Below, in pieces: positions 1 to 8,002 of a DNA stretch of 64,000 nt. The DNA comes from Geothrix limicola. GTDB taxonomy: Bacteria > Acidobacteriota > Holophagae > Holophagales > Holophagaceae. Every line of letters begins with the position of its first letter. The first letter of the stretch is position 1. Both the position numbers and the translations under genes were made by a program. The notes under the pieces are model-generated. The model saw only the letters and a list, made by a program, of their open reading frames with translations, did no database searches and was not told where the DNA came from. Where the stretch lies: assembly GCF_030268085.1 (NCBI RefSeq), contig NZ_BSDE01000004.1, positions 124,001 to 188,000 of the forward strand, given 5' to 3'.

Positions 1-1545
1 GGTGAAGCGCGCCGGGCCTCGCGGGAGGATTTCACCAAGGGCCGCCGCGTGGTGGCCATCCTCCCCATGGAACAGCTGCAGCCCGATGCCGAGCATGCGT
101 GGCTCAGCAACAGCTTCGCCGACGCCATGGCCTTCGGCCTGGTGCGGCGCGAGGACATGGCGGTGGTGGACCGGCTACGCGTGGTGGAGGCCATGCACCA
201 GCTTGGCGACACGCCGGGCAAAGCGCCCAAGGCCGTGGGCGAACTGGGCCGCCAGCTCAAGGCCGAGCTGCTGGTGCTAGGCAGCTACCAGGTGGTGGGC
301 GGCCAGCTCCGCATGGGCGTGCGCGTGCTGGACGCGGTGCGCGGCGCGACCCTGCACCAGTTCCAGCTGGACCGGCCCATGGCGGATCTGCTGAAGCTCG
401 AAGACGAGCTGCAGCAGCGCCTGCCCCAGGAGATGGGGCTGGGCAGCGATCCGGGTTCGCTGCGCTCCCAGGCCAAGCTGCCGCGCACGCGCGAGCTCTA
501 CACGAAGGCGCTGCAGGTCATCACCGACGGCAACCAGGATTCGGTCCGCCTCGCCAATTCCCTGCTCGCCTCGGCCATCGAAGGCGAGCCCGATTACGCT
601 CCGGCCCGCGCGGAGTACGCGTGGACGCTGGCGGAGCTGGGCGCCACCACTGCCCTCGGACAGGGGCGCTACGACACGGCCCAGGACCTGCTGCGCCAGG
701 GGAAGGCCGCCGCGGAAAAGGCCATCGCGCTGGATCCCAGCGCCTCCCAGGCCTACCGCGCGCTGGCCTCCATCCAGCTGCGCATGGGGGATCTCGAAGC
801 CTCCAGCCGCGCGGCGCTGCAGGCCGTGCGGCTCGATCCGGCGGATCACAAGGCCTACGACGTGCTCGCGGATGTCTTCGCCGGGCTGGAAGGCGACGAC
901 AACCACCAGGCCGCGCGGCGCTACTTCGAGAAGTCCCTCGAACTATTCCCCGAGGGCTGGCAGGCCCACCACCGCTTCGGCGTGCTGCTGCAGAACGAAG
1001 GGGAGCTCCCGGCGGCGCTGCAGCACGCGGATCGGGCCATCGCCCTCCGCCCGGCGGCGGAATACGCCTACGTCACGGCGGCGGACGCCCTCATCTGGAT
1101 GGGGCGCAGCCAGGAGGCGGAGACCCGCCTGCGCGCGGGCCTGCGCGAGATTCCCGGTTCCAACGTGCTGCGCAGCCTCATGGCCTACACGGCCTGGGAC
1201 CGCAAGGACCGGACGACGGCGGAAACCTACCTGCACGAACTCGAAGGCGTGTGGCCACCGGACCATTCCAATACCGTCCTGTTGGCCGGCGTGAAGCAGG
1301 CCGTGGGAGGCGACGGCGCGGGAGCCAAGGCGCGCTTCGAGGAATACCGACAAAAGCTCGCGGCCGTGGATCTTTCGCAGCGCAAGCACAACGAGCGGCG
1401 GGTGATCTCCGTGAACCTCTACCTCATGGCACGCATGGTGGCGAAACTCGGCGGCCGCGCCTCAGCTCAGGCCATGGTGGAACTGGCGGACCGCTTCCAC
1501 CCCGGCAAGCTGAGGGTGGCCCAGCAGGATCCGGCGTTCCGCTAG
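1..1545 (+). CDS. TolB/FlgO-like and TPR-repeat protein, 5' end missing
   Basis: The reading frame is open from the first base, so the start lies outside the window; about 514 codons are visible. The first ~130 residues (VVAILPMEQL..., a conserved LKAELLVLGSYQ stretch) resemble the TolB/FlgO-like fold that in Acidobacteria is often placed before TPR repeats, sometimes behind a protein kinase or a transcriptional-regulator domain. The rest is alpha-helical with repeated A-x-x-L-x-P-x-x-x-x-A signatures typical of tetratricopeptide repeats (for example around AIALDPSASQAYRALA and AVRLDPADHKAYDVLA). The likely role is protein-protein interaction or signalling. What domain lies upstream cannot be seen. 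It ends ten bases before the convergent plsC gene. Confidence 0.8.
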   Translation, partial: GEARRASREDFTKGRRVVAILPMEQLQPDAEHAWLSNSFADAMAFGLVRREDMAVVDRLRVVEAMHQLGDTPGKAPKAVGELGRQLKAELLVLGSYQVVGGQLRMGVRVLDAVRGATLHQFQLDRPMADLLKLEDELQQRLPQEMGLGSDPGSLRSQAKLPRTRELYTKALQVITDGNQDSVRLANSLLASAIEGEPDYAPARAEYAWTLAELGATTALGQGRYDTAQDLLRQGKAAAEKAIALDPSASQAYRALASIQLRMGDLEASSRAALQAVRLDPADHKAYDVLADVFAGLEGDDNHQAARRYFEKSLELFPEGWQAHHRFGVLLQNEGELPAALQHADRAIALRPAAEYAYVTAADALIWMGRSQEAETRLRAGLREIPGSNVLRSLMAYTAWDRKDRTTAETYLHELEGVWPPDHSNTVLLAGVKQAVGGDGAGAKARFEEYRQKLAAVDLSQRKHNERRVISVNLYLMARMVAKLGGRASAQAMVELADRFHPGKLRVAQQDPAFR

Positions 1546-1554
1546 CGGCCATGC

Positions 1555-2298
1555 TCAGAGGGCCTTGGCCTCCGCCACCAGGCCCTCGACGCGGCGTCGC
1601 ACTTCCTGCATCAGGGCCTCGCGGTCCGCATAGTCGGAAGGGTGGACCGGATGCCCGACCCTCACGGTGTAGGCTCCGGGGCGGATCCTCGCGCTGTCGG
1701 GGGCGAGGGTATGGAAGCCCCCGACGGTGGCCATGGGGACGATGGGCACGCCCGCGTCCAGGGCGAGTGCGAAACCGCCCTTCTTGAATGGGAGCATCTG
1801 ACCCGTGCGGCTGCGGGTGCCTTCGGGAAAGATGACGACGTTCTTGCCGTCGCGGATCTGGAGCGCCGCATCGTGGATGCTGCGCACGGCGCGTTCCCGG
1901 TCGCCCCGGTCGATGAAGATGACCCCTGCGGCCCAGGCGGCCCAGCCGACGAAGGGCAGGTACTTCAGCTCCTTCTTGGCGATGTAGACGGCGGGCACGG
2001 GCAGGGCCGCGATCAGGACGGGGGGGTCCATGAGGCTTTCGTGGTTGGACATGAAGATGGCGGACTGCCGCCCCTGGCGGATGTCCTCCGGCAGCTGCTC
2101 CCAGCCTTGCAAGGTGAAGGGGATCCGACAGAACCAGGCCATGCCGCGGGCGAACATCGGGCCGCAGGTGAAGAAGGCCCGCCGCCGTCCCAGAAAGGGA
2201 ATGGCCAGGAGGATGGCGAGTACCGTCAGGGGCACCGTCACCATGGCCCAGATGGCCATCACAACCCCGCCGAATCCCGTGTCTCGCCAGTTGGCCAC
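1555..2298 (-). CDS. plsC: 1-acyl-sn-glycerol-3-phosphate acyltransferase
   Basis: This 247-aa membrane-associated enzyme transfers an acyl chain to the sn-2 position of lysophosphatidic acid to make phosphatidic acid, the phospholipid precursor. The family's NHxxxxD catalytic motif is visible at N85-D91 (NHESLMD) and the glycerol-phosphate-binding FPEGTRS motif at 157-163. A hydrophobic segment spans roughly residues 10-36. The start is GTG with a GGGGAGG ribosome-binding sequence upstream. Length and motif spacing are normal for PlsC. It stands alone on the minus strand, with its start facing the 72-aa unknown gene across a short gap. Confidence 0.93.
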   Translation of the reverse strand: MANWRDTGFGGVVMAIWAMVTVPLTVLAILLAIPFLGRRRAFFTCGPMFARGMAWFCRIPFTLQGWEQLPEDIRQGRQSAIFMSNHESLMDPPVLIAALPVPAVYIAKKELKYLPFVGWAAWAAGVIFIDRGDRERAVRSIHDAALQIRDGKNVVIFPEGTRSRTGQMLPFKKGGFALALDAGVPIVPMATVGGFHTLAPDSARIRPGAYTVRVGHPVHPSDYADREALMQEVRRRVEGLVAEAKAL

Positions 2299-2343
2299 AG
2301 CGCCTCCCCGTGCTATCTAAGCTAGCAGTTAAGGAGGTCTTCC

Positions 2344-2562
2344 GTGGGCATCACCGAGCAGATCCTGGCCGATCACGCGACGCGCAAGGACGTCGATGGC
2401 ATCACCTGGTTCACGGCCGAGGATCTGAAACGCCTGGGCATCCAGGACCGGCTGTTCACCGTGATGCAGACGGTGCAGCACACGCTGCGCCTGAAGAAGG
2501 CCCACCAGGTGGTGGAAAGCCACGGATGCACCGACCGCTGGAGCCTGCAGGACGTGCACTGA
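2344..2562 (+). CDS. 72-aa protein of unknown function
   Basis: I do not recognise this small protein. It is predicted to be soluble and mostly helical (ITEQILADHATRKDVDGITW, then KRLGIQDRLFTVMQTVQHTL), has one cysteine near the end (HGCTDRW), and has no signal peptide or membrane segment. Evidence that it is real: a perfect AAGGAGG at 2331-2337 with 6-bp spacing to a GTG start, protein-like composition, and a strong hairpin just after its stop codon. The motif KRLGIQDRLF recalls short helix-rich regulators but gives no function. It has no operon partner; the next gene converges on it. Confidence 0.65.
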   Translation: MGITEQILADHATRKDVDGITWFTAEDLKRLGIQDRLFTVMQTVQHTLRLKKAHQVVESHGCTDRWSLQDVH

Positions 2563-2574
2563 TTCGACGCCAAG

Positions 2575-2616
2575 CCACCAGGCCCGGCGGATGGTGCATC
2601 CGGCCGGGCCTGGTGG
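2575..2616. terminator. Bidirectional hairpin terminator between convergent genes
   Basis: A 14-bp perfect stem (CCACCAGGCCCGGC at 2575-2588 with its complement at 2603-2616) can be extended by four inner pairs (GGAT/ATCC). It lies between the stops of the 72-aa gene and the RIC gene. The T-tract is short (TTTGG to the right), so it probably works as a GC-rich bidirectional terminator. Confidence 0.7.
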
Positions 2617-2641
2617 TTTGGGAGGCGTCTAGAGTCGGGGC

Positions 2642-3358
2642 TCAGGCCTGGAGCGCGGCTTCCATGTCCTTCGCCCGCGGGTGGAGGATCTGGTTCTCCA
2701 GGTAGATGTGCAGGTGGAGATCCTCTTCCAGGGTCTTGAAGCCATCGTAGAGCGCGCGGAAGGTGGCGCATCCGTCGGCGGGCGCGGTGTATTCGTTGGT
2801 GCAGGCGCGAAGGCGCACGAGCAGGCCGCCCACGGCCTCGTGCTCGGATTCCATGACGCGGATGGGGCTCTGCACGCTGGCGAAGCAGGCCTCGGGGGCC
2901 TGTCCGGCCTCCAACCGCCGAATGAAGGGGAAGAGGATCTGCTCTTCCTTCATGAGGTGGGGCATCAGGTCCATGGACAGGGCCTGGTAGATGTCGAAGA
3001 CCTCGTCGAGTTCGGGATGATTCTCGCCGTGGGCGCGAAGCACCTTCTCGAGCAGGGTGTCGAGGCGAGGCAGCTCGGTGCGCAGGTAGTCGTGATGGGT
3101 GGTCACGATGTGATCGAGCAGGTCCGCCAGAGGGGCCTCCATCCAGGCCTGGGGCGAGGGCGTGCCGGCGGCGGGGGCGTCGAGGGCTTCCAGCGCCGCG
3201 AGGATGTCGGCGGGGGAACGACTCGCCACTTCGCAGGCCTCCCGCAGAGAGCGGTGGCCGCCACAGCAGTAGTCCACGCCCTGGGTTTCCAGGTAGCGCA
3301 TGGCCTGGGGCATGGTCAGCACGAGATCGCCCACCTTGGTGTTCAGATCGATGGTCAT
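2642..3358 (-). CDS. ric: RIC/YtfE/ScdA-family iron-sulfur cluster repair di-iron protein
   Basis: This 238-aa cytoplasmic protein matches the RIC family, which protects and repairs Fe-S clusters after nitric oxide or oxidative damage. The N-terminal ScdA_N domain (about 1-60) carries the family's paired cysteines at C31-C32 (DYCCGG). The rest is a hemerythrin-like HHE four-helix bundle with candidate iron ligands in TTHHDYL, HLMKEEQILFP, ESEHEAVGG and LENQILHPRA. Length is normal (E. coli YtfE is about 220 aa). The gene is monocistronic; no NsrR- or NorR-type gene is in view. Confidence 0.9.
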   Translation of the reverse strand: MTIDLNTKVGDLVLTMPQAMRYLETQGVDYCCGGHRSLREACEVASRSPADILAALEALDAPAAGTPSPQAWMEAPLADLLDHIVTTHHDYLRTELPRLDTLLEKVLRAHGENHPELDEVFDIYQALSMDLMPHLMKEEQILFPFIRRLEAGQAPEACFASVQSPIRVMESEHEAVGGLLVRLRACTNEYTAPADGCATFRALYDGFKTLEEDLHLHIYLENQILHPRAKDMEAALQA

Positions 3359-3418
3359 GAAGCCTCCGAAGGGATCGCGTCCCTGGATCCACGATGCATC
3401 AAGGGAGGCGTGAACCGC

Positions 3419-3447
3419 GTCACATTAACCAACTAAAAAGGTATGAT
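3419..3447 (+). promoter_or_regulatory. Possible sigma-70-type promoter for the DUF1566 lipoprotein gene
   Basis: A GTCACA hexamer (3419-3424) is followed after 17 bp by TATGAT (3442-3447), inside an AT-rich pocket (about 3420-3465) that stands out from the GC-rich surroundings. The 5' leader to the ATG at 3583 would be about 130 nt and contains small inverted repeats. I could not match it to a known riboswitch. Confidence 0.35.
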
Positions 3448-3582
3448 TTTCTTTTATTGAATTCCGGCCAGTTGCGCTTGGACCTTCCCGGATGGTCGGC
3501 AAGCCACTGGTCGCTATTCCTTCGGAGAGAAACTCCGATGAGAGACCAAGGCCGGCTGTCCGGCGGACCACCAGGAGTTCCG

Positions 3583-5121
3583 ATGAGTGGCTTCAGCAAG
3601 CTGGCCCTTTCCACTGTGATTCTGCTGGGCGCATGCGGTGGTGGCGGCCCCAGCAGCGGCGGCACCAACCCAGGCCAGCCACCGCCGACGGATACGGTGA
3701 CGGGCACCGTGCGCTACAACGGCGCTCCCCTGGCCGGTGCCCGGGTCCTCCTGTTCAGCACCAATTGGAACCGGTTCGATCAGATCGCGGTTACCGATAG
3801 CAAAGGTGTGTACAGCTTTTCGGGGCTTAGTACCATGGGCAATGCTCCCGCCGACTGGCTCATCTGGGCGATGAATCCGAATTTCGGCTTCTATCCATCG
3901 GTAGGCAGCGGCGCAGCGGTGATGCGTTGCGGGCAGAACGAATTTCTGCAGGGCTACAATACTGGCGGAGTGGGCCTGGATGTCACGGCCATCCACTTCA
4001 TCTCCTTGCCCAATGCCTCCCTGAGTGGAGCCGATTTCAACGCCTTCAACCACATGAACGCGCCGGTCAGGCTTGCCAGGACGGGACAAGTGGCCAGCTA
4101 TGCCGCCGGTGACGACGGAGATCTGCATCAAGGCGCAGCCTGGCCAGTGGCGCGCTTCACCGACAATCAGGACGGCACCGTCACCGACCGCCTCACGGGA
4201 CTGATCTGGTTGAAGAATGCGGGCACCTTTTCTCCCACGACCTTTCCTCTGGCCCTCGCGGAAGTGGGCCAATTGGCCAGCGGAACCAATGGCTTGACCG
4301 ACGGGTCCAAGGCCGGGGACTGGCGTCTGCCGAACCTTTGCGAACTGGAAAGCCTGGTGGATGTTTCCACCAGCAACCCTGCTCTCCCCGCGGGCAACCC
4401 CTTCACCAATGTCTCCAATGGCATTTACTGGTCTTCCACGGGCTACACGGGCATCAACTGGGGGAGTGTCACCGCGTGGGCCGTTCGTCTTAGCGATGGT
4501 CGCTACATCAATGACAGCATCGCCAACGTCAAGGCCACCAGTGCCAATGGCGTCTGGGCCGTGAAGGGTGCTGGCGGAGGAGTGGTCAAACTGCAGGCCA
4601 CCGGGCTCTGGTCCACCTTTGCCGAAGGCGATGATGGGAAGGTCCAAAGTGGCGTCCATCTCATGTATCCGCGCTGGATTGATAACGGGGATGGAACGAC
4701 CACGGATACCGTCACGGGTCTGATCTGGTTGCAGCAGGCCAATGCCATCAACCTGCCCTGGGCGGATGCCGTTGCAGCGGTCAACGCCCTGCACAGTGGG
4801 CAGTATGGCCTGACGGACGGATCGGTCGCAGGCAGTTGGCGCATGCCTACCCGGAACGAGATGCAGAGCCTGGCCGATCGCCAACAGTCCAATCACGCGG
4901 ATTACTTCAACAACGTTTTCAATTTCGCGGCCCCCTACGCGGCCACCCTCGGCACCCTGTACCAGGCTGCGCCATTCAAGGGATTTGCGACCTTTCAGTA
5001 CTACTGGACTTCCACCACCGACGCAGCCGATACCACCAAGGCTTGGACCGTATTCAGCTGCGACTTCGGGGTCTACGACATGGACAAAGCCGCGAGTGGG
5101 TACACGCTGGCAGTGAGGTGA
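3583..5121 (+). CDS. Secreted lipoprotein with two DUF1566 repeats
   Basis: The protein is 512 aa. The ATG at 3583 is chosen because AGGAG sits at the right distance and because it gives a clean lipoprotein signal (STVILLGAC, lipid-modified Cys followed by glycines and serines). Residues ~30-100 look like a carboxypeptidase-regulatory or Big-type beta domain (TGTVRYNGAPLAGARVLLF). Two DUF1566 units follow, each with a TGLIWL element, a WRLP/WRMP element and a YWSST or YWTST element. DUF1566 proteins are surface proteins, some adhesin-like; substrate and role are unknown. The gene looks less GC-rich than its neighbours, which may indicate transfer or a distinct selection regime. It is monocistronic. 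Confidence 0.8.
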   Translation: MSGFSKLALSTVILLGACGGGGPSSGGTNPGQPPPTDTVTGTVRYNGAPLAGARVLLFSTNWNRFDQIAVTDSKGVYSFSGLSTMGNAPADWLIWAMNPNFGFYPSVGSGAAVMRCGQNEFLQGYNTGGVGLDVTAIHFISLPNASLSGADFNAFNHMNAPVRLARTGQVASYAAGDDGDLHQGAAWPVARFTDNQDGTVTDRLTGLIWLKNAGTFSPTTFPLALAEVGQLASGTNGLTDGSKAGDWRLPNLCELESLVDVSTSNPALPAGNPFTNVSNGIYWSSTGYTGINWGSVTAWAVRLSDGRYINDSIANVKATSANGVWAVKGAGGGVVKLQATGLWSTFAEGDDGKVQSGVHLMYPRWIDNGDGTTTDTVTGLIWLQQANAINLPWADAVAAVNALHSGQYGLTDGSVAGSWRMPTRNEMQSLADRQQSNHADYFNNVFNFAAPYAATLGTLYQAAPFKGFATFQYYWTSTTDAADTTKAWTVFSCDFGVYDMDKAASGYTLAVR

Positions 5122-5168
5122 ATGGGCTCGGGTAATTTGATGAGGTTGATCCCTTTGAGTTCCCGCGT

Positions 5169-7628
5169 TCAATCCACGGTGATCGATTTGGATACGTTCT
5201 TCGGGGCGTCCGGATGGACCCCATGGTCGAGGACAGCCAGACGATCGAGGTAGACCATCTTCAGCACGGACATGCGGAAGGCCAGACGCTGCAGGGCCAC
5301 GGAGGCCGCGAAGACGAAGAGGTTGGGATCGCCGCTGGCGGGCACCTCGATGTACTTCGACCAGTAGCGCTCGTGGCCCATGGGTTTGCCGGCCACGGCC
5401 CGGGCCAGCTCGCTGTGCTTTTCGGCGATGAGCAGGATGTCGGCGCCGCGGATCTTGTGGGTGTGAATCTGGCTGATGGTGATGCGGATGTCGCGCTCGT
5501 CGCTGGGGCAGAGGAAGAGCAGCGGATAGTTGGAGAAGCGCGTCTCCACCAGTTCCGGCCAGGCCTGGAGGGATTCGATGCCTCCGGCGAAGGGGCGGCC
5601 GTCGCGGCGCTGCTCGTAGAGATCCAGCAGGCCCGCCAGGTCCTGGATGGAGAACAGGGTGTTCTTTCCGAGGATGGTGTTGGGGCCGTGCTTGAACTCG
5701 GCGGCGTCGTAGCCTTCGGCGTGGTTGAGCACCACCTCGCGGATCTTGAGGGCGCCTTCGCGGGCCAGCCCGATGAGGCCCGTGCCCAGGAGGTGCAGCG
5801 AAGGTTCGAGGTAGAGGCGCGCCGCCGCGTCCTCCACATCCGCCTCGCAGGTGCGGAGGGTGTCCTGGATGAGCTCCTTCGCCCGCTCCAGGTTCGCGGC
5901 GATCTTGCGCTCGGTGAGCGAGAAGGAGGCCGCCAACACATAGAGGATGGCCACCTGGTTGACGAAGCTCTTGGTGGCCGCCACGGCGATTTCGGGGCCG
6001 CAGAGGATGGGCAGGTAGAACTCGGAAAGCTCCTGCGGGATGCGGCTGTTCTCGTTGTTCACGAGCGAGATGCGCCGCAGGGCGGGCACGCGGGCGCGCA
6101 CATCCTGGAAGATGTCCACCAGGTCCTTCGTTTCGCCGGACTGGGTGATGCCGATGAGCAGATCCTGCGGGTGGAGCGTGTTCAGGTACATGGACCGGAA
6201 CTGGCCCGGGTTGCATGGGAAGACCGCCACGCCCGAGAGGTTGTTGAAGAAAGTGGCCGCCACGAGGGCCGCGTGGTACGAGGTGCCCGAGGCCACGAGG
6301 AAGATGCGCCCGCCCTCCTTCTGCCCATCGCGGATGGCCTGCACCAGGTCGGCGAGGTGGCGCGTGACGCGGCGGCGCTTCTTCCAGATGAAGAGCAGGT
6401 CGAAGAGGGCCAGGGCCTCCTCGCCCTGGGGATGCAGCCGGGCCAGATCCAGGAGCAGCTGGCGCTCATCGGAGAGGGGCTGCCCAATATGGGGGCGGAT
6501 GGCGTCGGCGTGGGCTTCGACGCGTGTGGCCAATTCCCGGTGGACTGGATCCGATAGCAACGTCTGGAAAGCCTCGGCCAGGGCCGTTTCTTCCACGGTT
6601 TCATAGAGGCTCAGCACCTTGTCCACCAAGGCCTTGCAGAGGTCCTTGCGGTCCTCGAAGGCGGCGAAGAGGCCGGCGGTGTCGGGGGCGTGGAAGTAGT
6701 ACCTCAGCACCGTGTCGAGGTTGTCGGGGGCCGAGGCGATCTCCTGCTCCATGAAGTAGTGGTAGGGCGCGCGCAGCCCCGTGTCGCGCACGTTCAGCTT
6801 GGAGCGCTTGGGCCGGGGCCGGGAGAACTGCAGCGTCTCGCCGAGGGTGAAGACGAGGTAGTCGCGCTCGGTGAACCAGAGGCCCTCGCCTTCGGAAAGG
6901 GGAATCAGCATGCGCGTCTTGGAGAGCACCGACGTGAGGTCGCTCGAGACGACGACGAAGTCGCCGTGCGCGTCGCTGCCGATGCCCGCGTAGAGCGAAG
7001 AACCGGACTTCACGGCCACCACGCCGGGGACCTTGGGATCGGCGAAGGCCGCCGCGTAGGATCCTTCCGCCCGGGCGTCGGCCTTGCGGGCCGCATCCAA
7101 CAGCAGGAAGGCGCCCTTGGGAATGGGCTCCTTCAGCCCGGCGGCAGCATAGGCCTCGCGGCAGAAGGCCAGGGCGGGCTCGGGGTTCGACAGGTTCGCC
7201 GCGTAGGCATCCTCGGTCAGATGGGTGATCATCTCGCCGTCGTTATCCGAAACGACGGCATGTCCCTGGGCCGTCAGGGCGGGTTTCAGCGCGTCCGTAT
7301 TCGAGATGTTGCCGTTGTGGGCGCCCACCATCTCCACCTTGCAGCGCACGTGGTGGGGCTGGCTGTTCACGTCGCTCACGGCGCCGTAGGTGGCCCAGCG
7401 CACCTGGCCGATGAAGCGCTGGCCGGCCTGCTGGTCGATGTGGAGCTCGGGCACCACGCGGCTGGGGGCGCCGACTTTCTTCAGCAGGGTGATGGCGCCC
7501 TGGCCATCGATGAAGGAGGCGCCCGTGGAATCGTAGCCGCGGTATTCGAGCCGCTTCAGCAGCTCGCCGGCCTCGCTGCCCATGGCCGATACTTCAGATC
7601 CATAGCAAAGCGACACGATTCCGCACAC
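5169..7628 (-). CDS. Extended GlmS-like amidotransferase/SIS protein (819 aa)
   Basis: It has the full GlmS plan but is about 200 aa longer than the usual ~610. The N-terminal glutaminase has the Cys nucleophile (MCGIVS), RWATYG instead of the usual RWATHG, HNGNIS and DNDGE. Two SIS domains follow (ASGTSYHA, TQSGETKD, GPEIAVAATKSF). The isomerase signatures FKHGPN and a C-terminal NVSKSITVD resemble those of E. coli GlmS. Most of the extra length is a helical insert of roughly 150 residues between the glutaminase and the first SIS domain. The start is GTG. A canonical GlmS is at 53377-55209, so this one probably has a different sugar-phosphate substrate or a regulatory role; that is inference. 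Confidence 0.8.
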   Translation of the reverse strand: MCGIVSLCYGSEVSAMGSEAGELLKRLEYRGYDSTGASFIDGQGAITLLKKVGAPSRVVPELHIDQQAGQRFIGQVRWATYGAVSDVNSQPHHVRCKVEMVGAHNGNISNTDALKPALTAQGHAVVSDNDGEMITHLTEDAYAANLSNPEPALAFCREAYAAAGLKEPIPKGAFLLLDAARKADARAEGSYAAAFADPKVPGVVAVKSGSSLYAGIGSDAHGDFVVVSSDLTSVLSKTRMLIPLSEGEGLWFTERDYLVFTLGETLQFSRPRPKRSKLNVRDTGLRAPYHYFMEQEIASAPDNLDTVLRYYFHAPDTAGLFAAFEDRKDLCKALVDKVLSLYETVEETALAEAFQTLLSDPVHRELATRVEAHADAIRPHIGQPLSDERQLLLDLARLHPQGEEALALFDLLFIWKKRRRVTRHLADLVQAIRDGQKEGGRIFLVASGTSYHAALVAATFFNNLSGVAVFPCNPGQFRSMYLNTLHPQDLLIGITQSGETKDLVDIFQDVRARVPALRRISLVNNENSRIPQELSEFYLPILCGPEIAVAATKSFVNQVAILYVLAASFSLTERKIAANLERAKELIQDTLRTCEADVEDAAARLYLEPSLHLLGTGLIGLAREGALKIREVVLNHAEGYDAAEFKHGPNTILGKNTLFSIQDLAGLLDLYEQRRDGRPFAGGIESLQAWPELVETRFSNYPLLFLCPSDERDIRITISQIHTHKIRGADILLIAEKHSELARAVAGKPMGHERYWSKYIEVPASGDPNLFVFAASVALQRLAFRMSVLKMVYLDRLAVLDHGVHPDAPKNVSKSITVD

Positions 7629-7681
7629 GGTTCGACCCCACTCGATTCATCGGAAAGCACTGGCTTCCATGAGTGTGGGAT

Positions 7682-7696
7682 ATAAGCGCTGCTTAT
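7682..7696. promoter_or_regulatory. Perfect 15-bp palindrome, possible operator
   Basis: ATAAGC-GCT-GCTTAT is a perfect inverted repeat that overlaps the yidD stop codon and lies about 55 bp upstream of the GTG of the long GlmS-like gene. On the minus strand it ends in TTATAT, which could be a -10 element. It could be a repressor site or just the 3' end of yidD. Confidence 0.3.
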
Positions 7697-7998
7697 GGAA
7701 CCGGATCGATGCCGCCGCGGGTCAGGGGCGAGCAACGCAGCAGCCGCCAGGAGGTGAGCAGGCCGCCGCGCAGGGTGCCGTATTTCTGGATACAGCCCAG
7801 GCCGTAGTGGCTGCAGGTGGGCGTGAACTTGCACTGGGCGGGCAGGTGGCTGGACAGCGTGGCCTGGTAGGCGCGGATGGCGCCGCGGCAGACCCAGGCC
7901 GTGGGCTGGAAGCGCACGGGCAGGAAGGCCTCGACGATGAAGAACAGCCCAAGGGCCGCCAGGGGATGGGCCTGCAGCCAGGCCGGGAGCCAGATCAT
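7693..7998 (-). CDS. yidD: Membrane protein insertion efficiency factor YidD
   Basis: YidD assists YidC-dependent insertion of inner-membrane proteins. The family signature is clear: CKFTPTCSHYGLGC followed by QKYG, then GLLTSWRLLRCSPLTRGGIDP. I place the start at the ATG at 7998, just after the ispG stop (TAG at 8003-8005), giving 101 aa; an upstream in-frame start at 8019 would overlap ispG. An N-terminal hydrophobic stretch (LAALGLFFIVEAFLP) is longer than in most YidD proteins. Unusually it is not beside rpmH/rnpA/yidC but behind ispG. Confidence 0.9.
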   Translation of the reverse strand: MIWLPAWLQAHPLAALGLFFIVEAFLPVRFQPTAWVCRGAIRAYQATLSSHLPAQCKFTPTCSHYGLGCIQKYGTLRGGLLTSWRLLRCSPLTRGGIDPVP

Positions 7999-8002
7999 GG
8001 CC

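Noticed and set aside
3448-3582. Riboswitch (c-di-GMP type) in the leader of the DUF1566 lipoprotein
   Set aside because: Small inverted repeats are present but the conserved GEMM motifs are not.
3514-6216. 900-aa minus-strand frame across the lipoprotein gene
   Set aside because: It overlaps both the DUF1566 lipoprotein and the GlmS-like gene in other frames and has no protein-like features.
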